DNA of 64,000 nt, taken from assembly GCA_015698045.1 (NCBI GenBank), contig BLAL01000254.1:186001-250000 (forward strand), read 5' to 3'. The stretch's first letter is position 1. Each line of letters begins with the position of its first letter. Both the position numbers and the translations under genes were made by a program. Below the pieces are notes generated by a model. The model was not told where the DNA came from. It saw only the letters and a program-made list of their open reading frames with translations, and ran no database searches. Positions 23,001 to 34,010 of this stretch are shown piece by piece. This DNA is from Rhizophagus clarus (lineage: Eukaryota > Glomeromycota > Glomeromycetes > Glomerales > Glomeraceae).

Positions 23001-23614
23001 TTCTGTGTAGCATCGATATTGATTACAGCCCTTAAAGATTTCTGCCCGTTAATACATTTGTGAATCCCAGGAAGACCATATACTTCTGAGATATCATCTG
23101 CAATGGATAATTTTGGGGCCTGATCGTCTTGATCGATTTTGATAACCAATTTATTTTCAACTTCATCCCGGTCATAGGCGTTATACAAGCAGAAGCCTTT
23201 TTCGTTCGAAAAGAGAAATGAATAGATTGGGAGATATTCCAATGATCCCTTTTCATCTGACATATCTTTAGGTAGCGATAGGAAAATTTCTCGAATGGCA
23301 TGTAGCAAGTCCTTAGAAGAAAAATTATCATTAAACTTTTCCTGCCTTAAAGTATATGCCACATTAATCTTTTGCTCGTTTACATTTGGTGGTTGAACTA
23401 ATGGAGTCTTGATAGTGCTGGTTGAAGTGCAGGAAGCTTCTTCATTATCCGACTCATAATTAGACTCATAGTCATTATAATCATCTGACCCTAAGTCAGA
23501 TCTATTATCAGTACAACTGCTTGAGTCACTTAAATATTTATCAGGGCTGGCACCGTCGTAGCAGGTGAGAGTTCCAGCGTAATTAGTTTGGTCAGAAATA
23601 GTTGGTGTATGCAT
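20039..23614 (-). pseudogene. Primase plus origin-binding-type SF2 helicase, nine in-frame stops
   Basis: One frame of 1,192 codons begins ATG (MHTPTISDQTNYAGTLTCYD) and ends at TAG 20039-20041. Codons about 190-300 fit an archaeo-eukaryotic primase: VINIDAT (about 195), KCSYHLLY (about 255, SxH motif) and FGRFIDRGLPGQNF (about 293). A CPQC zinc site follows near 405. Then comes a helicase: a P-loop near 515 (PWETGKT), DEx box LWLDEI near 605 and a helicase-C block with YTSTLKIGVSC near 770. Herpes-type origin-binding helicases and fused primase-helicases of asfar-like viruses have similar parts. Internal stops: TGA 22361-22363, TAA 21836-21838, TAA 21773-21775, TAG 21539-21541, TAG 21125-21127, TAA 21092-21094, TAG 21014-21016, TGA 20315-20317, TAG 20156-20158. 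No frameshift is needed. Expected role: priming and origin unwinding for the element. Confidence 0.75.
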
Positions 23615-23753
23615 GATGTTAGTTCGAAAAGATATACTATCTCTATAAAATTCGGAAATGTTTAATTTATTTTTTTTTCGGTGGATGCAAAAAGAAACAT
23701 ATAGCAGGATGGTAGAGAGAGCAGGAATAAAGACATTCTCGATAGGTGATATT

Positions 23754-23971
23754 TAGGGTATTCTTTTTCGTAATCATTATATAAAATATTGGAAGAAGAA
23801 TACCCTATCACTAGCATGTAGTCGGGTATGTCATCCAGGGTATTCTTTTTCGTAATCATTATATAAAATATTGGAAGAAGAATACCCTATCACTAGCATA
23901 TAGTCGGATATGTCATCCAGGGTAAGTAATTTCGTAAACTATTATATAAATATTAGAAGATGCCTACCCTA
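23754..23971. repeat. Three palindromic iterons, 82-bp period; candidate origin or operator
   Basis: Copies start at 23754, 23836 and 23918, exactly 82 bp apart. Copies 1 and 2 have arms AGGGTATTCTT and AAGAATACCCT around an AT-rich centre (ATTATATAAAATATT). Copy 3 keeps only AGGGTA/TACCCT. They sit 140-360 bp upstream of the start of the primase/origin-binding helicase gene. Inverted boxes around an AT-rich spacer resemble the layout recognised by origin-binding helicases. An operator or a hairpin-forming MITE is the alternative. Confidence 0.75.
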
Positions 23972-23999
23972 TCACTAGTATGTATTCGAGATAAAATGT

Positions 24000-24734
24000 G
24001 ATCCAAAACCCAAACTTCCAGTTATGGGATTCGCCTCTTCTCGCCTCCTCCTTACTGATATATGGCCTTACAGTCCGTCATGGAAATTCTATTCAAAACA
24101 AAAAATAAAACCCAACCAGCATAACCCTCCCCAAAGGACCCTTGATAGCAAACAAAGAGGTCCAGAACTGACACAAACTCCCAAATAGTAAATAAGAAGC
24201 CCTGCATTCAAAACGAGAAATAAAAGACAACCAGCATTCGTATAGCAATAATGAAACCAGAATGACACACAAGTCCAAAATAAGCAATAAACCCAACATA
24301 GTGAAATAACCACAAAAAGCCCGCAGAGTAACGAAAAATAGCAGATATTTAGAAGTCTATAAAAACAAGATATAGCGATCAAAACAAGCAAATATTTACA
24401 AAACAATAAAATAGTCATAGAACAATAAAAACACTAACTTAGATAACATTATAGCGTAACAGATAACACTATAACATAACTAGATAGCAGTCTTATAAGA
24501 CTGCTATCTAGTTAATATTATTAATTAGACTTTTTTTTAATCCCTTTTTTTAATTTAGTTAATATCATTAACAAGTATATATTGTTTAGTTTATTGAAAA
24601 AAAAAAATCTAATTTCATTTAAAAAAATTTCTGTTTTTCATTTTTCCATTTTTTTTATTTCATTTAAAAAATTTCATTTTTTCATTTTTTTCATTTTTTT
24701 TTTTTAAAAAAAAAATTCAAATTAAAAAAATCAT
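24000..24734. other. Non-coding spacer with A/T runs
   Basis: 24060-24420 is of more even composition but has no supported gene. 24420-24720 contains repeated ATAACA/TTTTTCATTTT low-complexity sequence and the 38-bp palindrome listed separately. Confidence 0.45.
24477..24514. repeat. Perfect 38-bp palindrome
   Basis: The half-site TAACTAGATAGCAGTCTTA is followed at once by its exact reverse complement, with no spacer. It lies about 0.5 kb beyond the iterons. It could form a cruciform or be a binding site or junction remnant. It is far longer than expected by chance. Confidence 0.9.
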
Positions 24735-24945
24735 GTGAACCGATGATGAAGTAAGAATGTTAATTAATGAGAAAAAGGAAGGCAACGAGTACTACCACTT
24801 ACTCAATGAGGGTAGTTGCAAAAGGGCTTAGTGGACCTCTATTGTGGGTAAAATCAATTAACAATTTAGAATAAGTTATACGGGAATATGGGATAACAGG
24901 CCAGTAAAAAATTTTATGAAATTGTGAAAAATTGTCAGGTAAATA
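24735..24945 (+). pseudogene. Fragment of a Myb/SANT-like DNA-binding domain
   Basis: The reading TDDEVRMLINEKKEGNEYYH...WTSIVGKIN resembles the first two helices of a Myb/SANT-like domain. It opens at a TGA where a Trp would be usual and contains further in-frame stops (TAG after CKRA, TAA after GKIN). This is probably an exon remnant of a fungal SANT-domain gene. The assignment rests on pattern only. Confidence 0.35.
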
Positions 24946-25052
24946 TTTAATATTATATAATACTGTTATTACTTCTTTAAAATAGGCTAATTTTACATAA
25001 TCTTTGTTAGTTAATAGAATTATCTCTTAATGAAAATTGAGAGCTGGATGTT

Positions 25053-27972
25053 TTGTCGATTAAATCTAACGAAGCTATCCCAGATTATGGGCCATGTATG
25101 GAATGTGATATCCCCATTTTGACAGAAGACCCGCCTAGATCGCTCATTTTAAATGTTTGTAGTGATATGATCCACCAGACTTGTGCAGAAAAAATCCATA
25201 AAGATAGAACATTACTCTGCTCATGTGGGAAGGCAGATCATAGTGATCCATTATTACCTTTCCAATACAGCATAGTCGATTATGGTGATAGAGAAAAGAG
25301 CAGTATTCCAGAATCTGAGAGACCCTCTCTTGTTAATCTTAGAAATCTTGGATATAATATTCTTAAAAGCCTCGAAGATAAAACTGTTAGAGATATTGAT
25401 TTCCCAGAACTAGGTTCATGCTCCGAATGTGGCAATGACATTTTAATGTTCCCTCTCAAGGCGTTCTTATACCTCAGCTGTGGACATATTTTTCACAGAC
25501 TCTATATCGAAAATAGACTTTTTCTTGGCACTCCAAGCGCATGTCCAGCCCCTGACTGTGAAAAGAGTGTGGACATCTTAGATGAAGCTGGTATCATTTC
25601 CAATCCAGATCCCAGAGTGACCTCCCAATTGAGTGGAATTTCACCTTCAATGGGAACGTTTGCCCTATCTTCACCACCTATACAGATGTTTGGGATCGAG
25701 GGTCCAGTAACTCAGCAAGACAAAAGTACTTTGAGATGCGCTAAATACTCTGAAGACCTTTCTTCGTCCCTCCCTCCTCTAGGCTTTCTTCGAATCGCCC
25801 TCAACCTCAAGGTCCTTCGAAACCGCTCATATATTTAACCTGCAAGCATATTGTCCATTACAACTGTATCGATAATCAGGACCCAGAAATATACATATAG
25901 GGGTAGGGTCTATCAATGCGTCGTCATCATAGTGGAGTTGGACGGGGTAAGGTTTTGATTTGCGTATAATTTAGGAGATTTTTGTCCATAGTTAGGTCAT
26001 TAGATTGCGTATTTTTATCAAAAATTTTTATATGTAAAAGATTTAATTTGCGTATTTTGACCTATATTTTTATTTGGCCGATCATATATACTGTTGTAGA
26101 AAATTATTCGATATGTTAAAATACGATTTATCAATCATAAAATTTACAATTTTATAGTTTTAAATTTTTTTTTTTTTAAAAGATTTTTTTATCGGTTTTT
26201 ATACCCGAAATTTTTTTTTTTAATATTTAATATTTTTTATCGGTTTTATAAACTGAATTTTTTTTTAATATTTATATTATTAGTAACCGAATTTTTTTAA
26301 AAAAAAGATTTTTTATAAACCGAAACTTTTTCTTTTCCACTGATTTAAAAAAATAAAAAAAAAACTATTTATAAAAAAAAAAGTACTAGGTACTACTGGA
26401 GTATAAATTGGAACTAACGGACTCTTGCAAATATGGTGAGTTAAGTGTAAGAAGCAGAATTCAATGTTAATAAAATTTTACTAACATTCCTTTTAGTTTT
26501 TTAGTACCTACATAATCAAGATTATTTTATTTTTTATAGCTTATTACATTGGTAAGTTTCAAATTTTTAGGAATTTTATCAAAAAATGCTTACTAATGTT
26601 TTATAATTTCTTTTTTATAGATTTCAGAATTCGATCAGAACTTGGAATTCGAGACGGGTAAGTATTTCTAAAAGCGGGGGTGCGAGTTTGAATAAAGCGT
26701 TTGCTAACTTCTCTTTTTTGTGGAATTTAGACTAGAACTTGGAATAATTCAAGATAGGTGAGTATTTCTAAAGGAAGAAGGAGTTGGTTTATATAAGAAC
26801 ACTCACTAATATTCTTTAACATCTCTTTTTGTAGATTTTGAACTGGAACTTCAAATTGGAATTTAAACATATTGTAGGAATGAACTTTCAAATATAAATA
26901 TCAAAAAAAAAAAAAAAAAAAATAATAAATTTTTTTCTAATTATAAAGCTATATAAATTCGTATACAAATATTGTTAAAATATAATACATTTCATTATAT
27001 TTCATTAACATAACATAAAGAGAAACAAATATAATTTTTTTTTTTAATAAAAAAAAGACCGATATCAAACTGCAGATTATAGAAACTATATCATATGATA
27101 TACTGCACTTTGCTGAATTAATTAATAATTGAAAATTTTAAGGTCTGAAATTTTATTTGCGTATTTTTGCGGTATTTTCAATATCAGGTGTCAAGTTTGC
27201 GTACCGTTCATATAAAAAACCCTTGCGTACAGCTCATAGTAAAATTTTCTTTCATCACCTGACCCCTATATATATATTTCTGGGTCCTGATAATCCACGA
27301 AAGCTATGCCCTATATGTCCATCAACTGATATGGAACTGGAAGAAATGGAGATTGATGACGATGATATGGTAACTGACGCCCAGGAATCAAGTTCCACGC
27401 AGAAAAAATGCACTAGGAAGTCTACTACCGAAAAGTCCTCCAGCAAGAAAAAGAAGACATCTAATAAGGATGATGTTTCTTCTATGCTGAAAAAGCTTAT
27501 CAAAGAGCTGTTAACTAATATCTCCGATTCTAGCGAAGAAGAAGCGAATGCGCCAGATGTTTCATCAAATACTGGAGCGCCAAGCCGAATGAAATTTTTA
27601 TATCTCTCTGATATGATAGACCAAGCTGAGATAAAAAATGAAGATGCAACGCGAAATATCATCAATCGATATTTTGACTTTGGAGAAGCTTTATACTTGT
27701 GATACAAGGAGTTAAAACCTAGCGGTGGTAAGGACGGAGCTAAAGCTCTTGTTAAAGAAGAAGTTAGGAAACAAATTCCCAAAACAAAGTTTTCTGATGA
27801 TGCTTTGCGAAAGAGGATGGAAAGGGCTGGAAAAGTATATAAGCTTTTTAATAGCATTGGTAGAACGAAAATAGCACAAATTAGATCTTTTCCCGCAAGG
27901 TCTATTTTAAATTTGTCTGATAGTAATGTTGACCGTGTCCTTGCTGGAGTCCTAAGAGCAGAACAAAGTTAG
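25053..27972 (+). pseudogene. RING-finger protein, second copy, disrupted by a transposon
   Basis: It is nearly identical to 51484-52100 through the first RING region. It carries a different N-terminus with an extra Cys-rich unit (CMECDIPILTEDPPRS...CAEKIHKDRTLLCSCG). Defects relative to 51398-52720: RING Cys to Tyr changes (HRLYIENR and CAKYSEDL), one lost C near 25800 that shifts the frame, and a 1,411-bp element inserted at 25878. The gene resumes at 27289 with NPRKLCPICPS, an acidic/basic linker and the helical C-terminal domain. A TGA near 27701 (FGEALYL, stop, YKELK) lies within that domain. It opens at TTG, so the first exon is uncertain. Confidence 0.75.
25878..27288. mobile_element. 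1,411-bp non-autonomous TIR element with 7-bp target duplication
   Basis: The ends are inverted repeats of about 26 bp with one mismatch, starting AGGACCCAGAAATATA. GATAATC flanks both sides (25871-25877 and 27289-27295) and occurs once in the intact paralogue at 52060-52075. TTGCGTA motifs recur near both ends (25955-26060 and 27155-27235). The interior is AT-rich with AATTTTTTTT and CCGAAA repeats and no coding sequence. The superfamily is undetermined. Confidence 0.85.
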
Positions 27973-28199
27973 ATATTACTGCGCCACATTACTGCGCAAT
28001 TAGTGGATGCGCGTGTCCAGGGTTTTCATTTTTGAGTAGTTATGTATAAATAATAATAAAGTTTTAACCATAATGGTCCTTATTTTTTAAATGATAACAT
28101 TTTTTAACTTATAAATGCTGTGTGACCTGCTCATCAAAATACCCCCTTGCCAATCTCTTGTGATTTGAGTTGCAGGAAGATTGCGAGCCAGGGTGATAC

Positions 28200-28507
28200 C
28201 TGTAATATGATATATGTAATACCACAACCGATTTAACCAAGGTGCTGTGCATATGCATGTAAATATAAAATTAGCATATGGCCCTATATAAATCTCAATC
28301 TAATAAAAATGAATCTGAGTTTAGCAATATGTAATCTCACTAAATTGGCTACGAATCAATAAAACCGCTATAATTCATTAAAACTGCTTAACCAGCAAAT
28401 CTGCATAAAAATGAATCTGATATTTATTAGAGTATACTAGTGGTAAATCAGCTATAAAACAATAAAATCGAAATAAATCACTAAAAACACTATTTACATT
28501 TATAAAG
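28200..28507 (+). promoter_or_regulatory. Conserved 5' region shared with 53040-53276
   Basis: Shared stretches include GCTGTGCATATGCATGTAAA, AATAAAAATGAATCTGATA and TTTATTAGAGTATACTA, followed by AATCAGCTATAAA. The region precedes two related genes, so it is the likely promoter/5' UTR of this family. An inserted extra copy of the AATGAATCTGA motif is present here. Confidence 0.5.
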
Positions 28508-29091
28508 ATGGATTTAGATAGTAATGCTTACTATAAGCTTTGTTCGCCTGATCGTGATGATAGATATAATAAGATAATAAAAGCAATATACCTTTACAAC
28601 ATAAATATGATAATGAAACACCAGAAATGTGGTGCTCTCGTATTCGTGGTCCATTTAGAAAAATACTTGAAGAGAACCCAGAAATATTTTCTAAGAATGG
28701 ATATATTCGCATGTATGCAAAGTTTTATGAAGATGGTAAAGGGTTTCATCCTAGCAGAATTCTAACAAATTATATATATTGTAGTGTGTGTGACTCTCTA
28801 GTATTCATTCCTGAAAGGCTTATAGGCGATTTTCTCTATCGAGATGGCCACTTGAAGAGATGTATTACTAGAGTTACTAGTTCAATCGAATATGCAAAAA
28901 GAAAAGAAATTCTCCAAGCTATTGATAGGAGAAAATTTCAAATCTGGAAGTATAAACAGTATATATTACAAGAAGAGGCTGAAATGAAGCGTCTTCAGCT
29001 AGAGCTTTTATCCCAATCTACTCCACATTCGAAAAAGGATAAATTGGCATCAGTATCATATGATTATAAAGGTCCTTTGCTAACACCTTAA
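28508..29091 (+). pseudogene. DETP-family zinc-motif protein, frameshifted copy
   Basis: It starts MDLDSNAYYKLCSPDRDDRY and loses frame near 28600. The second frame (28627-29091) continues with ETPEMWCSRIRG, a CSVCDSL zinc pair and a C-terminal helical tail (KQYILQEEAEMKRLQLELL). It corresponds to the intact gene at 53277 (ETPSEWRNRIW...CYSCNEL). It follows a RING-family gene here, as it does at 51.4-54 kb, so the two genes were duplicated together. Function is unknown. Confidence 0.6.
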
Positions 29092-31960
29092 AATTTTTTA
29101 AATGTATTGTAAAATTAGTATTTTAATACATTGTATACAAATAATAATAAGATGCTCGTTATTGGTCTTGTAGGGACATTGTACTAACTATTATTAATAT
29201 AAATCATTATATTAATTTTTGATATATAGTAAGTCTAATTGCAAAATGTATAGTAACAAATTATTGTGAAAATTGATTGTAAATAAATAAACAGATTAAT
29301 ATTGAACATTTATTATAAAATGATTTGTACGAGAACTTTTATACATGTATATAACAAATTATTGTAAAATTGATTGTAAATAAATAAATAGATTAATACT
29401 GAACATTTATTAAAAATGATTTGTACGAAGATTTTATACATGCATTGTGAATTTAAATAGTAAAATAAATCGTGGAAATTAATCATAAGATATATATATA
29501 GTTGGATGGTATAAATACTAATTATGCAAGAATCATAAACTTCGTAGCCGCGCTCAATTAAGGCAATGTATTACTAGACCTACACTAAAAATGACTTTAG
29601 CAAGGCTTTCTTTGTGAAATAAAGAAATTTTATACACTTTGTCAGCTGGTGGGATAGCTTATGATCTCTAACCTCAATTCAGCTTATACCAAAAATCCAG
29701 AATGTTTGCTAAAAAATATGGCTATCAATTTTAGATACAGTACTAGTTACATTAGCAATTTTTCTTGAATAAAAAATAAACAAAATAGTACTTCTTTCAA
29801 ATTACCTTGTATAAGTAACCCATATTCATTTTTAAGATTTTAAAACTTAACATTTATTGTAAATTTTCTAAAAATATTCAACGAAAGAGATAATGGTTAA
29901 AAATGAATACCTAACTCTAAATAAATTGAAAGTACTTTGAATAATCCCTAAAAAGGCTAAAAAAATCAATGAACAGTTAGTAAACATTCATTAAAAGAAA
30001 CAAATTAAACAAAAAACAGTATTTTTGTTTATAATCACATGATATTAATCGAGATTGAAAAACTGTTTTCTTAATATAAAATGGTATCCTAGAAATACAA
30101 TGACTGCAAAAAGAAATCGAAGAGATGAATTGCAGCTGACCTGGAATGTAACAAAAGACGTTTTGACGTGGAAAAAAACTGTTGCTATAATGAAGCCATA
30201 ATGAAAAAATTAAATCATCATTTTTAGTCAAAAAGATGATTCTCTTTTTGCGACTGGTTACAATCTAGAACAAGCAAGTAGGAAAGCAGCAGAACAATTT
30301 GAAGACAAAGGGAATCCATGGGTAATCACCGACTTCAAGCGCAAAAACAGAACAAAAGCAGAAGAGAAGGTTAAAAATAGACAAGCCAATTTTAAAACTT
30401 AAAAGTGGTTGAGAAATTAGAGCATTATAACATCTCTTCACCTTTAACGCCATCGCCGATTACACATAAAAGATAAATATTGAAAAGAAGAAAACTGGCA
30501 ATAAAAGTTCAGTTATAGTAAAACGCACAGAAGACACCAGTTATTTTCCTATTAGGATGGGAGTTCGGCTTGATCTAATTCCTAGGGAAAGTAAACAAGT
30601 ATGGATATGTACGGGACATTATGTTAATGCCAAAATAATAAAAGACTTACATTCGGTTGATGGGTGGCATTTATGTCATGAAAACAATTCAAAATGATTG
30701 GAATAATCACGAAAGAGAAGATGATGGAAAATGGTAAACTTTTTTGGATGTCTATCTATAAACGTAGTAATTCCTGAAAACACATGATCCTTTCAACTTT
30801 TTCACTTCCTTTCTCTAGTTTAAGACAAGCGTGTTAATGAACTGAAATGTATGATAAATGGGGAGTATGTAGAGAAGAAAATTCAACGCCTAGGATTCGT
30901 AAGTATGCGAAAGGAGATGAGTTTATTCAGGTTATTATTCGACGGGACGATGAATTTTTCATATAGATAATCATATTAGTCACGTTGGTAGTCGTAGCTT
31001 TTACAGATTGCCAAATGAAGCAACTTGTAAATTTATATTTCGTTATCTATAATTATATGCAGTATTTAGAAATGATATTATACCTAATAGAGGTAATGTC
31101 TAAACTGTGCGCAGTATTAGTATAAAGTACGAAAGACATACCTATAAACAGTCATGTTTCTTGCCTAATGCAATCAAAAGGAGAATTCTGATTCTTTGGC
31201 AAAGAAATAAGTCATCTCGAACATACCAGTAAGAGCACTGTTATTTCCTTCAAATAATACCCTATTGAAAACCACTAATCTGAAATTGATAGAGTCAAAG
31301 ATTTGAGGGTTATTTAAAGTTAACGTTAAAGTAAAAATAAAAAGATCACGGCAACAGAAAAACCACATCACGTATTACGCAATAATCTTGATCGCATTTT
31401 TCGCATTTTTCTTAAATTACATTTGTGTTCAGCATTCGTTAAGAAGTCTGGGAGTGATATATTTAGAAATGAAATGAATAATAATATGTTATTGTGTTAA
31501 TGAAAATATGATAATTAAAATAACTCGGTTAATGGTTTGAAGACTTAACTCTCCTTAGTAATCGTTAATATTTTTATTAACTAAATTAGTCGGTATAACA
31601 AATAAAAAATAAAAAACAAACCGACTAGTAATTTTTAAAAAGATTGAATTTTTAAGAATTTTAGAAGGACATTACAGGTATTAAATAAAGACCAAAGCCT
31701 TTAGTGATCGTTAAAAAATAGTAGAATCATAATACAGATATAAAGAAATCGAAAAATTATTCACAAATTTATATTGTTGAAGAAATAAGAATAAAGAAAG
31801 ACATTGATAAGTTTAAATTTTTGGTAAAAGTTTAAATATTAATAAAAGTTTAAATTTATAGTGATTTGATTTCATCGATCTACAATTATACATCTGATAA
31901 TCGAATCATTGATTTTATTTTATTTAAATTGATATATATTTATTTTATATATTTTGCTTT
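29092..31960. other. Region without a confident gene; scattered coding-like scraps
   Basis: 29150-29450 holds two imperfect copies of a GAACATTTATT...GATTTGTACGA repeat. 30252-30411 on the plus strand is open and coding-like (LEQASRKAAEQFEDKGNPWV onward). 30545-30700 reads MGVRLDLIPRESKQVWICTG and onward, and 30840-30965 reads MYDKWGVCREENSTPRIRKY and onward. These may be exons of one decayed gene, but no family is recognised. Confidence 0.35.
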
Positions 31961-31966
31961 ATGATA

Positions 31967-34010
31967 TTAAACTACTATATAAAAAAACTCATTGTATAAA
32001 TATTCCAAATTATCTTTTGCATGATTATTTAAACAATTTGACTTACAATTGTGAATAAAATGTACACGCGGGTTTCGATCAACAATATGAAAAAAGTGAA
32101 CATGAGCCCATAAGTCATGATTTGGTCCTTGAAGACCATAAATTTTACATCCAGTGAGGCTATCTGTTCGACCAGTATCATAATACCAATCTAAAATAAA
32201 AAATGTATATTTCTTATTATCATTTGCTTTGTATGTAAAAATTCCTTTTATAAGAGCATATTCCCAATTTCCTATTCCATTATCATCTTCTACTAGTATA
32301 TCAATGTCATCACCTACATGGATACTGATATCAATATTAACATCATCCTCTTGTAGAATTGTATACGAAATCATGTCATAATATTCCAAGATTTTGAAAC
32401 TAATTGCTGTTTCTTTGTTAAGATAATAGCGATAGGCTTCATAAAGATTACGTTGCATTTCATTTTCGTTATTGATCTTTTTTACAAAGCCTTTCTCTTT
32501 AATTCTTTTAGTATCCCATTTCTTATGTACGCGAACATTGAAAAAGCATTCTTGAGGTGATTCAATTTCTAAATTATAAAAAAATATTATTAAATAAGAA
32601 TATAAAGAATAATCCTTGTTGATACTAACCATTTTCCAGTTCTTGCTCAATCATATCATATTCCTTTAAACTTGTTATGTGGTGAGATGGAGCAGAAATG
32701 TACCACCCTTTTAATAAGCATATTAGCTGCTCATCCTTTAAAATTGATTTTATGCAATTGCTGGTACCTTCAGGAAATCTAGCATCATAACCATTATCTA
32801 TCACATAACGAAGTCCTTGTAATATATTATCTCGTTTAATAAGATCAAATTCTACCTTTTTTTTATTAGTATGTGGAATCACCCTTTTATACACGCCATG
32901 CATCATCTCTTTAAGTGAAACAGAAACATTCTGTAATGTCCCAAAATTTGCTGCAATTGACGGTAAATGTCTTAAAACATGGACATTTGGTAAAGTGTTT
33001 ATTATATCCGGATAAATCTAAAATTATAAAAATTAAATTAAATAATCATGTATCATCGAATAAAAATAAAACAATATTTTAATTACCTTATTCTAAATCT
33101 TGGTTAATTTTATTATCAATTGATCTAATACTTGATAGTCAGATTCACAGAATTTATTGGCAAACACTTTTGCACATAATTTGGCAAAAAAACTCCAGGT
33201 TCTAACCATTGCGGCTTTTACTTGTCTTAAATTTGTCAATTCACAGTTATTTTTAATAGTTGTAACAAAATATTGTTTCAAATGTGCAGTATTTAAACAT
33301 CGTGCCAAAATAAATGGTATGATCATGACTAATCTCAATGAATCACTCATCCAATATGAATCAAGGTGAGTAATTGGACTTTGAATACGTTTCCAATTTC
33401 TTGGTATTTCAAAAGTTATCCATGCACTATGGAAAGCATCCAATCCGAGCTTTTCTAATTCATGATTAAATAAATGATCAAATAATCTGCGAGCCAATCC
33501 TGCCAAACAATGAAATGGATCCTAAGGAGTTTGTAAATAACGATCACGTGCCAAATCATCTAATATATTTGGATTCAAACATAATCTGTGTTCTTGTGCA
33601 ATATTTCTCTTTGTTGAAATATTTTTGGCAGATTTAATCTCATCAAAAATTCTACTTGTTAAATGATGAAATCGACCATTTTGAAATATATCAAAGTCTG
33701 TATCTGACAGTTGGTTTTGTGAAACCTTACAAGTGCGACATCCATACTCAGCATTGTGCCTTTTAACACCGGCCATATCATTACCTTGAGGGAGGTCAGC
33801 TGTACTCATTCCAAATCCTGCGCTTACTCAAACTTGTTCATTTTTCATTATCATAGGAATTCCAGCTTGTAATTCCTTCATATCTGAGATAAATTCTTCT
33901 ATTACATCTTTAAACTCTCCACCAAATGGGACAAACCTGATAAGAAAGTGATTTCTAAGTTTCTTTCGTAACTCCCTATTCCAACCTATTAAACACACTG
34001 AAACAGCATT
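31967..34010 (-). pseudogene. Plavaka/TNP2-like transposase, C-terminal two thirds, broken
   Basis: From 34010 downward, a VCLIGWNRELRKKLRNHF-type block leads into STADLPQGNDMAGVKRHNAE and CRTCKVSQNQL. These are signature sequences of this transposase family in Glomeromycotina. In-frame TGA near 33825 and TAG near 33525 (TP, stop, DPFHC) interrupt this part. It continues with 33506-33093 (AGLARRLFDHLFNHELEKLG), then 32906-32625 and 32590-31967, probably separated by introns (a GT..AG pair lies near 32630-32570). The end carries a domain with DISIHVGDDIDILVEDDNGI and a HCKSNCLNNHA-like Cys/His tail. It inserted into the core, outside any replication gene. Confidence 0.6.

Noticed and set aside
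24089-24418. 109-codon minus-strand frame rich in Cys, Leu and Trp
   Set aside because: It has no motif or homologue in the window, and composition suggests a chance frame.
27255-27857. 200-codon minus-strand frame
   Set aside because: It is antisense to the RING pseudogene and the transposon end; the plus-strand reading matches the intact paralogue.
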